Shown here piece by piece: positions 11,231-22,856 of a stretch of DNA of 64,000 nucleotides. The stretch comes from Saussurea involucrata (taxonomy: Eukaryota > Streptophyta > Magnoliopsida > Asterales > Asteraceae). Every line of letters begins with the position of its first letter. The stretch's first letter is position 1. The notes beneath the pieces are model-generated. The model did not search any database and was not told the DNA's origin. It saw nothing but the letters and a program-made list of their open reading frames with translations. The position numbers and the translations under genes are program-made. The DNA is taken from assembly GCA_033807775.1 (NCBI GenBank), contig CM066327.1, positions 90,232,295 through 90,296,294 on the forward strand, read 5' to 3'.

Positions 11231-11273
11231 CTATCTCTCTCTCTCTCTCCAACCCCCCCCCCCCCCCCCCCCC
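11231..11273 (+). repeat. CT run followed by a 21-base C tract in the G1 LTR
   Basis: A (CT)n stretch passes into C21 at 11253-11273. Long C tracts are also present in the C LTRs (about 37536-37550) and in E (about 30878-30890). Confidence 0.9.
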
Positions 11274-12227
11274 TTAAGACCCCCTATCTCTTTCATTTTC
11301 ATTCACTTCACTCATTCTCTCTTTTTCTCTCTACTAAACTTCAAAGTCCAGCCCTTTCACACTCAAGAACATCAAGAACACAAGTCTCCACAAGGTAAAA
11401 ATTTCAAGTAGAGCAAAGCCTACACTTCTTCTTATTGTTTCTTCATTTTTCTTCAAGTTTCATCTTCTACACTAGTTTAAATGTGGCTTTCTCTAAACAT
11501 ATCTTTGTATCCTAATGTTTGTAGATTCATCACCATAACCCTTTGCATGTCATTAAAAGTGTGATGAATCCATCATCAAACCAAAGTTAGTGATCAAAGA
11601 ATGATTTACTTGAATGTTTTCACAAAAAGCTCAAAAGAACAAATTTTTGAAAATGTTTTGACAAGATGAGTGATCTAAGTTCTTTGCATGTAGATTGTGT
11701 AAGTTAAAATGAAGCTTTTCATCTGAAAATATTGGATTTGATGTGTCAAAAATCGTGGCCAAGCAAAAAGAACAAATCTTTAAAGAACCAATAGAAATAA
11801 TGCTTTTATATAAAGAAGTTTTTCCAACAGCAATCTGTCAGATTTTTCAACTGACTTTGCATGGCCATATCTCTCTCAAAAATACTCCAAATGGGGTGAT
11901 TCTTTTTTCTGGATTTTTCTTTTATGAGTAAGGGATCAAACCCAACTGGAATCTTTGTAAAACATTAAGTTTTCGACCTCCGAACAGTATGCACAAAAAC
12001 AGTGCGCAACAGCAACGTTTTTCTGTCACAGTTTACGTCGGATATTATTTCATGCACTAAAACTACTCTAAAAATCATGAAACTTATGTCAAATGTTTCT
12101 TAACACATGGAAGTAACTGGTCATAAATTATCATAACCTAACGATCTCTGGAAGTCATCCGAAAATGAACCGAAAGTGACTACATATTCTGGACCCTTTT
12201 ATCATATATAGCTATATGCTATCTCTT

Positions 12228-12556
12228 GACCCTTTTCCTCACCTTTGGTGATGAAATTGTGGTATATATATATATGTACTATATATATGTATTTATTTAT
12301 CTTAACTTTACCCGTTTCATCACTTGTATGATGAAATTGTGGAATATATCTATATATATTTACTTACTCATTTTATTCTAACATCTAACATTTCATTTTG
12401 AACCCTTTTCATCATTTTATGATGAAATTGCGGTATATATATATATATATATATATATGTAATATATAACCTAACTCCTAACTTTATATATACTATACAT
12501 ATGACTCCTAATTATTGACCCCTTTTCGTCAAACGTCATGACGAAATTGCGGTAAT
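12228..12556. repeat. Four palindromic LTR units, TTTCATCA / TGATGAAA
   Basis: Units start near 12228, 12310, 12401 and 12517. Each reads about ACCCTTTTCATCA, a short loop, TGATGAAATTGCGG and then often a TA repeat. Unit 3 is a perfect palindrome over TTTCATCAT / ATGATGAAA. In unit 4 both arms have the matching change CATCA to CGTCA and TGATG to TGACG, so pairing is kept. Confidence 0.88.
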
Positions 12557-13578
12557 CTCGAATTATCATATGTAACGTTTGAGATATTAATTACTAATAT
12601 CGATGAACTTATAACAACATACAAACTTAATCTCAACAAAGGCATTTTATGTTGATTTGGATAATTACACGATACCAAGGACTAAGGTTTAGAACATAGA
12701 ATCTTACTAGTGTCCTTACATTCGTAGGATCGACGTAGGATCGCGTTACGGATCGCATTACGCACCACTTGGGAACAACTACGTTTATCACCGTGAGTCT
12801 TCATAGCCCCTTTTTACTATTCTATACATTTTGGGGTGGAAAGCATGTTACAAATTTTATTTCGAAATCAATCGTTTTATTACTGAAATACTACGCATGT
12901 TTAACGCTCTACGGTACGTGTGCACATGTTAAAGCTTCTGAGTTTATGCTATCGTACAAAAGTCCCCACATATTTTTACATTACCTATTTAACTCACGTG
13001 TGTGAGCCATGGTAATTATGGATAACGTTATTTGGTTGACCACCCACTTACTGTGATGTGAGTGCATAATTATTACAACGCCATGTTAGCGATAGAACAT
13101 GATGACTCTGGGCAAACTAATACAATGGTCATGAGGTTTGGGTAATGGCTTAGCATGCTACCTCTGAGGCATCACGTTATATACCATGAGCATACAATAC
13201 AGAAACAACAATGGAAAGTTTACAACCGAGAGTTGTACCCCAATCTTTGAAAGCGCAAAACTTATCAACTTGCATTAAAACTTTTAGTGCATACGAAACC
13301 CTATGAACTCACCAACTATTTTATAGTTGACACTCTCCTTTACATGCTTTTCAGGAAACAACAAGTAAGGATGAATTCTAGAAGGCACTACAAACTAGCG
13401 ACATCCAACTTTATTTACATCATGTCAAGACTTTTTTTTTACTTTGGACAATTTGTATTTCAAAGACACGTTGTATTTTGTAACTTTTATGATATGATGA
13501 TTGTGTGTTGTCTTCTACCTTACGCATTGACACGTTTAGCTGTGACATCCCGTGTTTCCGCTTTAGCGGGGTGTGACA

Positions 13579-14116
13579 CCAGAAGACCTTCAGAGCTCTG
13601 GCATATGACCTCTGGTGAACAAAGACCTATGTGAAGCTGAAGTCTCATACAAATCTCCAAGTGTTAGACACATGTCCGTACTTTCCACGTCAGCCCTAAA
13701 AGGACGAAGAAACACTTTCCACGTGTCATTCCTGGGTTAGATAGTACACTGTCTATTACTTTATCAGGATATAAATAGAAGGTTAGTGGAGCACACAATT
13801 GTAAGCTTTTAGAGAGAATTGTTACTAGAATTTTGAGAGCACTATTAATTACTGCACATTCCATTCCACTTCTATTCTACGATTTGTAGCCTGAGAGATT
13901 TCAGAATACACACACAAGAAAGTGTTCTTGGTGTTACTGATATTCAATATACGAGCAGTTTGTTATTAACTCTTATTGTTATTACTGTTCAATATATTGT
14001 TATTCTCTCATTGTCTTATGCTACACACAATCACTCATAGTTAAACGGATTAATTATGCTTTCGCTATCTTTGATTTTTCTGTTTATATGAGGCAAGGTG
14101 AATCTGGAAACCTACA
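13579..14116 (+). repeat. 5' LTR of B1, outer end missing
   Basis: It ends CCTACA two bases before the primer site and has a CACGTGTC box near 13710 and a TATA box. The outer TG end is not seen because G1 abuts at 13578. The 538 bp left have no ORF of note. Confidence 0.75.
13770..13777 (+). promoter_or_regulatory. TATA box of the B1 LTR
   Basis: TATAAATA lies about 350 bp before the LTR end and about 60 bp after a CACGTGTC box, a normal U3 promoter layout. Confidence 0.65.
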
Positions 14117-14118
14117 AC

Positions 14119-14130
14119 TGGTATCAGAGC
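14119..14130 (+). promoter_or_regulatory. Primer binding site of B1
   Basis: TGGTATCAGAGC, two bases after the LTR end, matches initiator methionine tRNA. Confidence 0.92.
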
Positions 14131-14403
14131 AGATTGATTTGCTTAAATCAAATTGATCCAATCTTACCAGGTTGATTAACTCTTGCTGATTGTGCTTTGT
14201 TCTTCAAGCTTCTGTGTATACCCTGTTTTACAACAAAATCTAAAACTCCTTCTGTTAAGCTTTAAATACTTATTTAAGTCTTCAAGCAAGTTTGGAAATT
14301 ACTGTTACATTGTTTACTGTTCCATTACTTCGCTGCTTACCCATTTACTGTTCAAAACTCTTTCTCAGTTTAAAAAATCTTCGTACTCAGGTTTTTCTAA
14401 AAA

Positions 14404-15534
14404 ATGGCAAATAACAACATCAACGCCATTTATACGGCTGGTTCTTTAACCAAACCTCCTACTCTTCTGAGGGATGAATACCCTCAATGGAATATCAGGA
14501 TGGTTAATTTTTTCGATGGCATGGATAGAGATCTTATGCGATCTGCCAGTAATGGACCATTCCAACCCATGGTATTGGTTCCTCGTGTTGATGCTACAGA
14601 AACAACCGCTGAGATTCCTGCTCACTTCGAACCTAAAACCACTGGTTTTACAGAAGAAGAAAAGCTTAAAATGGAAAATGATCTTAAAGCAGTTAGACTC
14701 TTGATTATGGCCATTCCAAACGATATTTTTCAAGAATTAGACTCTTGTGTTACTGCTAAGGAAATCTTGGATCAACTTCTGAACCAACTAGAAGGAGGTA
14801 TTAAAACCCAAAAGAACAGAAGAATCCAATGTGTTAATGAATACAATGATTTCAAATCTCTTGCTGAGGAAACTCTACAACAGACCTACAACAGATTCAA
14901 TGTCCTGATAAACAAATGTAAGAAATGTGGGGTTGTAAGGTCGAAGGAAGATAACAATGTCTTGTTCTTAAAACGTTTGTATGATGAATGGTTAAATCTG
15001 TCTATGTCTTTACAAGCTAACCAGGACCTGGATACATGGTGCCACACAGATGTGTATGGTACTCTTACTGCACAAGAGAAGGATGTTGTCAAACAAATGG
15101 GCAAATCCTCTGTAGGAGGTCCATTGGCATTAACCTCTGAAGCCAAAATACCTTCAGAAGGGAAATCTAGCAGAGATAATGCCTCCACGGACAAGAAGAA
15201 AGAAAAGATCCAGCAGAAGAAAGGCAAGAAGACCCTGATAGCTGAAAGTGATGAAGAGGAGAGTCTGTCAGAAGATGACGATGATGCTGACATAAATGCG
15301 TTTGCTCAATCTCTTGCACTGATAACTCAACAGTTCAACAAGAGATTTGGTAAAAGGGTGTTTGATAGGAGATGAAGATTTGAGAGAGAAGAGAAAGATG
15401 AAAGGAGAGGTTATGAACAAAGGACTGCACCTCACCACCAGAACAGTCACAGAGCTGCACCAGAGCAGAGACCACCTTAGTATCAACAGAGTACAACCAA
15501 CTAACTCCACAGAAGCCAACAGATGTTGCCCAAC
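14404..15534 (+). pseudogene. B1 Gag (capsid part), interrupted by B2
   Basis: The ATG at 14404 opens 323 codons of Copia-type Gag: G-S-L-T-K-P-P near residue 16, the Y-P-Q-W-N-I-R-M segment, and a C-terminal acidic, Ser-rich stretch. TGA at 15373-15375 and TAG at 15478-15480 stand where Arg and Gln codons are likely; between and after them the frame reads as a charged Arg/Gln-rich linker. B2 is inserted after 15534 with duplication CCAAC. The zinc knuckle is found on the far side at 28444. Confidence 0.85.
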
Positions 15535-15902
15535 TGTTAGCTTCAATCTTCCTAATCGTAGAAGTATTTAGAAGTAGTGAAAAATAGGCCAAGTGAAGAA
15601 AGCCTCTTATAGAGGCTCTGCCGAACTTACCGAGAGATCAAGGTCAAGAAGCTACAGAAGCTACAGAGACGTCCTACAGAAGCTCTGTCATACGCGCAAA
15701 GAAGACCAAAGACTCAGAATCCGGTAAAGACTGATCTACGAAGGACCATACCGCAGAACCTCTGTAACACTTTACAGAGCCTCTGCGGTCCTCTCTAAAG
15801 ACTTGGAAGATATTTATAATATCTTGCTACTGTTCCTGGACCTGTTCATCAACTTGCATGGCAACGTACCCTGTCCAACTTCAACGTGTCAAACTCTGAG
15901 TG
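15535..15902 (+). repeat. 5' LTR of B2, truncated by internal deletion
   Basis: It matches 27610-27977 with about five differences, then passes directly into gag at the shared heptamer TGAGTGG (15896-15902). The rest of the LTR, the primer site and the Gag N-terminus are missing. Confidence 0.92.
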
Positions 15903-18547
15903 GCTTCAATTGTCTATGTCTTTACAAACAAACCAAGATCTAGACTCATGGACACTCTCTGATCTCTATGGAACACTAGCTGCACAAGAGCCTCAAATAG
16001 CACAGGCTAAAACACTAACCATTGCACCATACGCATTGGTTAGTAAATCAATAGAGGCTACAGAAAGACCGAGAAATGAGAAAGCAACAAAGGAGAAGAA
16101 GAAGGAGAAGAAGAAGATAGTGATGGTTGATAGCGAAGAAGACGAGCTGATAGAGGAAGAAATAACTCTTGCGTCATTAGATAAATCATTGGCTCTATTG
16201 ACAAGAGAGTTCAGAGGTAACCAAAGGAATTCTGGAAATGACAGATATAGCAGAGACAACCAGAGCGGTAGAAGAGATGATGGAAGAAGAGAAGAATCGA
16301 GTGACCGACAGAGGTCAGACTACAGAAATGATGACCAACAGAGGTCGAGCGATAGAAACTACAGAGGAAATGACCGACAGAGGTCAGTTGACAAGGTAGG
16401 CCACACACAAGAATGCTACAAATGTGGTAAGCCTGGTCATTACGCAAACGAATGCCGAACAGAGAAAGGTGGAGATCAACAGAAGTCCGACGATCGAACT
16501 GGAAACACCTCTCAAGGTTGTTTCAACTGCGACAAGCCAGGCCATTTCGCAAAAGAATGCAGAAGTAGACAAAATCGCCCACAGAAGGACTCAGCTTTTT
16601 ACAAAAAGAAGGCTGAATATTATGCGCAAAAATCCCTAATGGCGAACAAAGGGCATTCTGAAGCAAACAAGGAGGACTTCGAGTCAGACTCTACCTCTGA
16701 TGATGAATTCACCACCAATGCCCTGTTCTGTGGCATGGCAGAAGTCGACTCTGGCACTGACAATGAGGTATCCATTTCAAACTCTACCTCTTGTACTAAA
16801 TCTGTAGATAATGATTCAATTAAACTTAACATTGAACTGATTGAACTAAAAGAGATAAATGAAAGCATTCAGAAAAGACTCACCTTTAATGAGAGAGAAG
16901 TAAGGCTTCTCACTCAAGAAAAAGCCTACACTTTTGAAGAAAAGGAAAGAGTAGAAAAATATTGGAGCAAAAATATAGATCCTTTAAAAAGGCAAATTTC
17001 TAAATTAACCTCTGCATTAAAAATCAAAACAAAAGAGCTTTCAGTTTCTAGGAGTGAAACAACTGACATAAGAGCTCTCAAAGAATACTTTCAAAGAGAG
17101 AGAGAGGTACTTTGGCAAGATCTTCTAAGAAGAGAAGTTTTACTTAAAAACTATAAAGATGCACAGAAGGTGTATGAAAAGGTAAACTCCCAAATAGCAA
17201 GACGAGGTATAGGGTACAGTGATATTACCTTAGGTGTTGAAAATAAAAGACTAAAACCTCTGTCCTCTCTATTTGTTTTGGGAAAAACAAATAAACGAAA
17301 TTTTTCAAACTTACTCTCTGTAAGTAAAAGGGTTAAAATCTCTGCAGAACCTCACTTGAGGAAACATACGAAGATGATCAATGTGTGGTTTGAAAACACA
17401 GATTCATCATCTTCAACCTCTGTCAATAGAGGAATCAAACCAAAGAAATATCTGAAAACACAAGATCAGATTGGTATCTTTAAGTTTGGTAAACCAGAGA
17501 CTCAAACACATGTCGCTTTTGTCTGTATGATAAATGTCGAAAAGAAATTATCTGCAAAAGCTCCTGAGTTTAAACCCATCTTTCAGAAGAAAAACTTAAA
17601 GAATCAATTGAAAAGGAAATTTTGGAAGTTTTGAAATCAAATGTTTTAGAAAATCTCTGTACATCTTCTATAGATCAAATTCTCGCTGAAGAGATCTCAT
17701 CAGAAACCTCTGCCATCTATGAAAGTTATTCTACAGAGGAAGAAAGCTCGTACGATACATGCTCAGAAATCCAGCCTCTGTCGAAAGAGATGACTCAACC
17801 TCTGTATATGAGGACGATTCATCCTCTGACAACTCGGAGACTGATTCTAAATCAGGGATAGTTCATTGTGACACAGAGGATGTTAAATTCTCCTCTGAGG
17901 TTCTTAACAGAACAATTTCTCCAAAAGAGAAAATCACAGAGATACCTATATGTCCAGATTTTCTTAAAATGTGTATACAAGTCAAAACCTCTACAGAGCT
18001 TGATAATCTGAAAAAGGTCTCTGAAAATCCTAAAAGCTCAAAATTTTCAAAACCTTTAAAGCAAATTAAAGAGAATCCCACTTCGCAACAAAAGGGAAAA
18101 AGGCCTGAAGCTAACAAATATTTTTCCTCTGTGACAGTGAAGAAAGATGTTCACCACAGAAGAGACTCACAAAAGGCAGGACCTAAACAAGACTTTTGCA
18201 AACAACATTCTAGTATTCATAGATCTTCTTGTAATAGGAAATCTAATGTTAAGAAAGAATGTAATGCCTCTGTGGTTCAGTTCAATAAATTCAATGAAAA
18301 GTTCAAACAAATCACGTCTCATATTAAATACTGTCATTGCTTTGATCTTATGTTCAAATTGAATAATCACTTCTGAAGTCCAGATTGCTTACTCTCCACT
18401 AAAATTCAAACTCCAAAGTCAGAACCTAGAGAGAAACAATCTGATTTTTCTACAAAAGATAAAATGTATTTCAAGAATTCTAAGGCAAACTTGAAAAATT
18501 CTAACAATATTGCACCCATGTGGAATGGGGTACCTAAGTCTCTGTGA
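15903..18547 (+). pseudogene. B2 Gag, N-terminus deleted
   Basis: The segment begins inside the capsid domain (L-Q-L-S-M-S-L-Q-T-N-Q). An Arg/Asp/Gln-rich linker follows, with two CX2CX4HX4C knuckles, C-Y-K-C-G-K-P-G-H and C-F-N-C-D-K-P-G-H, near 16410-16560. A long Lys/Glu-rich coiled coil and a Ser/Thr-rich tail end in V-P-K-S-L and TGA 18545-18547. The frame is broken near 17590 and at 18374. Compared with most Copia Gags the C-terminal extension is very long. The dispersed CAGAGG/CCTCTG motif is dense here. Confidence 0.82.
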
Positions 18548-20322
18548 TTGTCTTACAGAAGCGGTTTGTGCCAATTTGGTATCTTGACTCCGGATGCTCA
18601 AGGCACATAACTGGCGACAGAAGTTTACTATCCACGTACAAAGAAACACACGATGGTGGATCTGTAACTTTTGGAAACGACAAGAAGGGACACATCAAAG
18701 GCTATGGAGTCATACAGAAGGAAAACGTATCTGTATACAAAGTTGCATATGTGAATGGCCTTAAACACAACCTACTTAGTGTAAGTCAACTCTGTGATAC
18801 AGGATTCGATGTGTTATTCAAAAGAACTTTATGCTCTCTGCAAAGTGAAGACACAGGAATGGAACTTCTGCGAGCCGAAAGAAGAGGTGATCTGTATCTG
18901 ATGAATTTTTGTTCAAAAACCAAGGACAAAGTTTGCCTTGTAGCTTGCGAAAGTAAAGAATCCTGGTTATGGCATAACAGGTTCTGTCACTTAAACTTTC
19001 ACTCCTTGGATAAACTAGTAAAACTTGATCTAGTTAAAGGTTTGCCAAATGTTAAATTTAATAAGGATCACTTGTGTTCTGCCTGTGAAATGGGAAAACT
19101 CAAAAGAGCTTCCCACAGAGGCAAAACAGATGTGTCTTGCATTAGGCCTCTGTACATGCTTCATGTCGACCTCTGCGGTCCCATTGCCATACAGAGCCTT
19201 GGAGGCAAAAAATACATACTTGTCTTAATTGATGAGTATTCTCGTTTCACATGGGTTGAATTTGTTCGAAAGAAATCAGATGTTCCAATCATCTTGATTA
19301 ATCTAATGAAAAGAATCCAAGTTCTTTATGAATGCAGAATACAGAAGTTAAGAAGTGACAATGGCACAGAATTTAAAAACTCTGTCATTGAAGCCTATCT
19401 TTCTACAGAAGGAATATCACAGAACTTCTCTGCCGCACGTACTCCACAGCAGAACGGCGTAGTCGAAAGAAAGAATCGAACGCTCGTGGAGGCCGCAAGA
19501 GCTATGCTATCAGCATGCGGATTACCGATGAACTTTTGGGCAGAAGCGATTTCTACCGCTTGTTATACACATAACTGTTCAACCATTGTGAAAAGACAGC
19601 TCAAGACTCCTTACGAATTGATCAACAAAAGGCGGCCAAACATCAAATTTTTCCATGTGTTCGGATGTAAATGCTTTGTTTTAAACGACAGAGATTCCAG
19701 AGGAAAGTTTGAGGTAAAAGCTGACGAAGGCAAATTCATTGGATACTCTGCCACTTCCAAAGCCTACAGAGCATTCCTTACAAGGTCTCGCAAAATCGTA
19801 GAAAGCATCAATGTTTCTTTTGATGATTCATTCCAGAAGACTTATGAGAAAATCAGTTCAGAACTCGGACTTAAAAGGGAAACCTCTGGCATCTCGCAAA
19901 CGAAAGAAGACTTAAATCTTCTATTTTTCGAGATGTTCAACGACGACATTGATCCCTCTGTTGGAACAAACAAAGCTTCTGAAGAATCATATTCCATCGG
20001 TCAAAATCCTACAGGTATGACTCTAACTGGTCCAAATAATGCTTCATCTTCTTCTATAAATACTACAGATGCAAATGCCGATGTAGAGACCGCAGAAGAT
20101 GAAACAACGAGGAAAACGACCACAGAAGCTGCTGAAAATCAAACTTCACAATCCACAGAGGAACCAATTACAGAGGATATAGAGGATCAAGTCTATGCGT
20201 CCTCAGAGGAACAAACTCCACCACCTCTCATACCAATCATTCCACAAGCTGTAGGATCAACTACAAAGGCACGAACTACAGAGGCTATACAAGAAGAAGA
20301 AGAAGAAGAACAACAACAATAA
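18548..20322 (+). pseudogene. B2 protease and integrase
   Basis: The frame opens right after the gag stop with V-L-Q. Protease has W-Y-L-D-S-G-C-S-R-H (Copia D-S-G). Integrase has its HHCC zinc domain (H-N-R-F-C-H-L-N, then C-S-A-C-E-M-G-K) and the full catalytic set: Asp in H-V-D-L-C-G-P, Asp in R-S-D-N-G-T-E, Glu in V-V-E-R-K-N-R. The C-terminal G-Y-S-A-T-S-K-A-Y block is followed by an acidic Thr/Glu-rich linker. The frame ends in a Glu/Gln run at TAA 20320-20322, where CAA is likely. It is in a different frame from gag. Confidence 0.88.
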
Positions 20323-21395
20323 GAAGCCTCTGAAGAAAGATTCGATGACATTGGTGACCACCTTCCACGCACAACTAAGTGGACAAAAAGTCATCCTCCA
20401 AGCCAAATAATCGGCGAACCTTCTGACACAGTAAAAACCAGATCTGCCACTACTAATTTTTGTTTCTTTACAAATTTTATCAGTATGATAGAACCAAAGA
20501 AGATTTCTGAAGCCCTAGATGACCCAAACTGGATAGACGCCATGCAAGAAGAACTTCTGCAGTTTGAGCGTAACAGAGTATGGACTTTAGTACCTCTGCC
20601 ACGAGGGAAACAGGCCATTGGGACTAAGTGGGTCTACAGAAATAAGAAGGATGAAGATGGAATGGTCATCAGAAACAAAGCACGGTTAGTGGCCAAGGGA
20701 TATAGACAAGAAGAAGGCATAGACTACGATGAGACTTTTGCCCCTGTCGCACGTCTCGAAGCAATAAGAATATTCTTAGCCTTCGCAGCCCACAGAGGAT
20801 TTAAAGTTTATCAGATGGACGTAAAATCAGCTTTTCTCAACGGTGAAATCCAAGAAGAGGTTTACGTAAATCAGCCACCAGGGTTTGAAAGCTCAAAGTT
20901 CCCAAGGCATGTATACTACCTTGAAAAGGCTCTGTACGGACTGAAACAGGCTCCAAGAGCATGGTACGAATGGCTTTCTACCTTTCTTCTAGTCAATGGC
21001 TACGACAGAGGTACAACTGATACAACCTTATTCTATAAACGTAAAAACAGTGAAATAATGCTAGTACAAATCTACGTGGACGACATAATTTTTGGGTCTA
21101 CTAATACAGAAGAGTGCAAAAGTTTTGAAAAACTCATGCAGAGTGAGTTTGAAATGAGTATGATGGGAGAATTAACATTCTTCCTAGGACTCCAAATCAA
21201 ACAATCATCAGAAGGAATTTTTATAAATCAGGCCAAATATGTCTCTGACATTCTTTCCAAGTATAGCCTCTCTGATACCTCTGCAATGAAAACTCCAATG
21301 GCCACTGGAAATAAGTTATTCTTAGATCCAGATGGCATCTCTGTAGAATGCACTCTTTACAGAGGCATGATTGGATCTCTGTTATACTTGACAGC
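20323..21395 (+). pseudogene. B2 reverse transcriptase, cut before RNase H
   Basis: RT motifs are present: E-R-N-R-V-W-T-L-V, K-W-V-Y-R-N-K, K-A-R-L-V-A-K-G-Y, F-A-P-V-A-R, M-D-V-K-S-A-F-L-N-G and the catalytic I-Y-V-D-D-I-I-F-G near 21070-21100. The domain ends at G-S-L-L-Y-L-T-A and then passes in frame into sequence upstream of the accessory ORF (junction 21393-21396). The 1.1 kb or more coding RNase H, present in D at 55924-56550, is absent. This copy could not complete reverse transcription on its own. Confidence 0.9.
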
Positions 21396-22856
21396 GAAAC
21401 CCTGCAAAAGCTTGCAAGAATCCTATTCTTCTTATCAAATGGCTTCATCTTCTCAAGTTATCTCCCCTGCACACTCTCCGGCGAACTCACCAGAACATTC
21501 ACCTGCTCATTCGGAACATTCAGAAAACCCCCATCTCGCCAAAAATATTGAACAAGCAGATTCCGGCGACACAGCTGACTTTGCTCCGACCACACATCTT
21601 CAAAACTTTATAGCAAAGGATCATTTCGAAAAGGTACTGCCAATCAAATCAAACAATTGCTACTTGGTCCCCTCACCCACTGCTTTCGGCGAAGCCCATG
21701 CCCTTCTTCTAAACATCATAGAAAATCATATCCTCTTCCCTTTACTTTCAAGAACCCCAAAGAAAATACCTGCTAGGTATTTGAACCAGTTTTGGCAAAG
21801 TTGCTGATATGATAAAGATGATTCTCTTATCAAAGGGTACATCTCCAAGCCTGACAAATCTGAACATTTGGAAATCAAGTTTAATAGAACGATGTTCTCA
21901 CTTGAGTTCAACCTACCAACAAGGGGTCTTCTTAGACTGAAGAGATAAGCAGAACAACCAACAGACGACGAGCTCTGTCGTTTTGTAGAAATGCTTGGGT
22001 ACAACACCCAACTTAGGAAGAGAAATGACTTCCGCAGAGGCAGACTACCACCTCTGTGGAACACCTTGTTTTCGATCCTCAACATATGCCTGACAGGGAA
22101 GATAGGCAGCATTGACCAGAGCTCGCATCAGATCTTAACCATCATGTATGGGGTCTACTACGATCTCCCACTCAATTACTCGACCATCATGATGCAGGAG
22201 ATAATCAATACGATCGACAGAAAGAACAACACCGGAAGGGTAAAAGAGAACGATCCTAAGTTTCTACCACCTCTGCAATTCCAAAGGATATTGGGAGTCC
22301 TGTTCAAACCTCTGTTGATGATACAGAACTGGCCAATGGAGGGGCCGACACCCAAACAGTTCCCAATGAACAAAAACAATCCCACCGATCATATAGATGG
22401 CTACTCCCACTGCAGACCTCTGTCAAAGAAGCTTATGAAATATGCCACAAACAAAACCCTTAAGTTAGAGTATATACGCGATCATAGGACTCCAAAACCG
22501 AGCCCTGTGACACCCCCGCGTTTAGGTGTCCCCCTAGGAACAATGGTTGTAGAACCCCTCTCTACAGAATAAAAAGATCAGAAACTAGCAAAACACTTGG
22601 CAATCCAACATAGTTTTATGGCCAAACATGACGAGCTCATGGGAAAGAAGTCTAATTCTAAAGCCTTTGCCTATACCCCAAAAACAAAGAAGAGGAAAAC
22701 TGCAGAAGGCACATCTACAAACATTGCAGAAGATCAACCTTCACCTCCTCGTGCCACAGAAGGTGGCTCCTCTGCTCCTCCCTCTTCTCCAAAACAGAAG
22801 AAGAAAAGAAAATCGAAAACCACAGAGGAAGGGGCACCAAAACCAAAGAGGAGGAA

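Larger units (their letters stand above)
3829..13578 (+). mobile_element. Element G1: Ty3/Gypsy chromovirus (Tekay-like) retrotransposon
   Basis: The element is complete except for the outer part of its 5' LTR, which is displaced by element A. Order: partial LTR, methionine primer site, an extra ORF with a membrane segment, gag-protease-RT-RNase H-integrase, a chromodomain-like tail, polypurine tract and a full 2.7-kb LTR. Long LTRs and the C-terminal end of integrase point to the Tekay/Del lineage. Four in-frame stops and a changed integrase active-site residue show it is dead. The two LTRs differ at roughly 27 of 1200 positions by eye. Its right end is followed by CCAGA and a truncated B1 LTR, so G1 most likely inserted into that LTR. 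Confidence 0.88.
10862..13578 (+). repeat. 3' LTR of G1 (2717 bp)
   Basis: It begins TGTGACAACCG and ends GGGGTGTGACA. It contains a CT run and C21 tract, four palindromic TTTCATCA/TGATGAAA units, and TA microsatellites. Its last 1.2 kb matches 3829-5025. Small ORFs inside it look like chance. Confidence 0.92.

Noticed and set aside
15285..15375. B1 gag as a complete short Gag of 323 codons
   Set aside because: The frame continues past two stops at likely Arg/Gln codons and the zinc knuckle lies beyond B2 at 28463, so the ORF is interrupted and not naturally short.
15886..15903. Start of the B2 gag ORF at 15886
   Set aside because: The codon is GTG inside LTR sequence and the ORF begins at a deletion junction, so it is not a true start.
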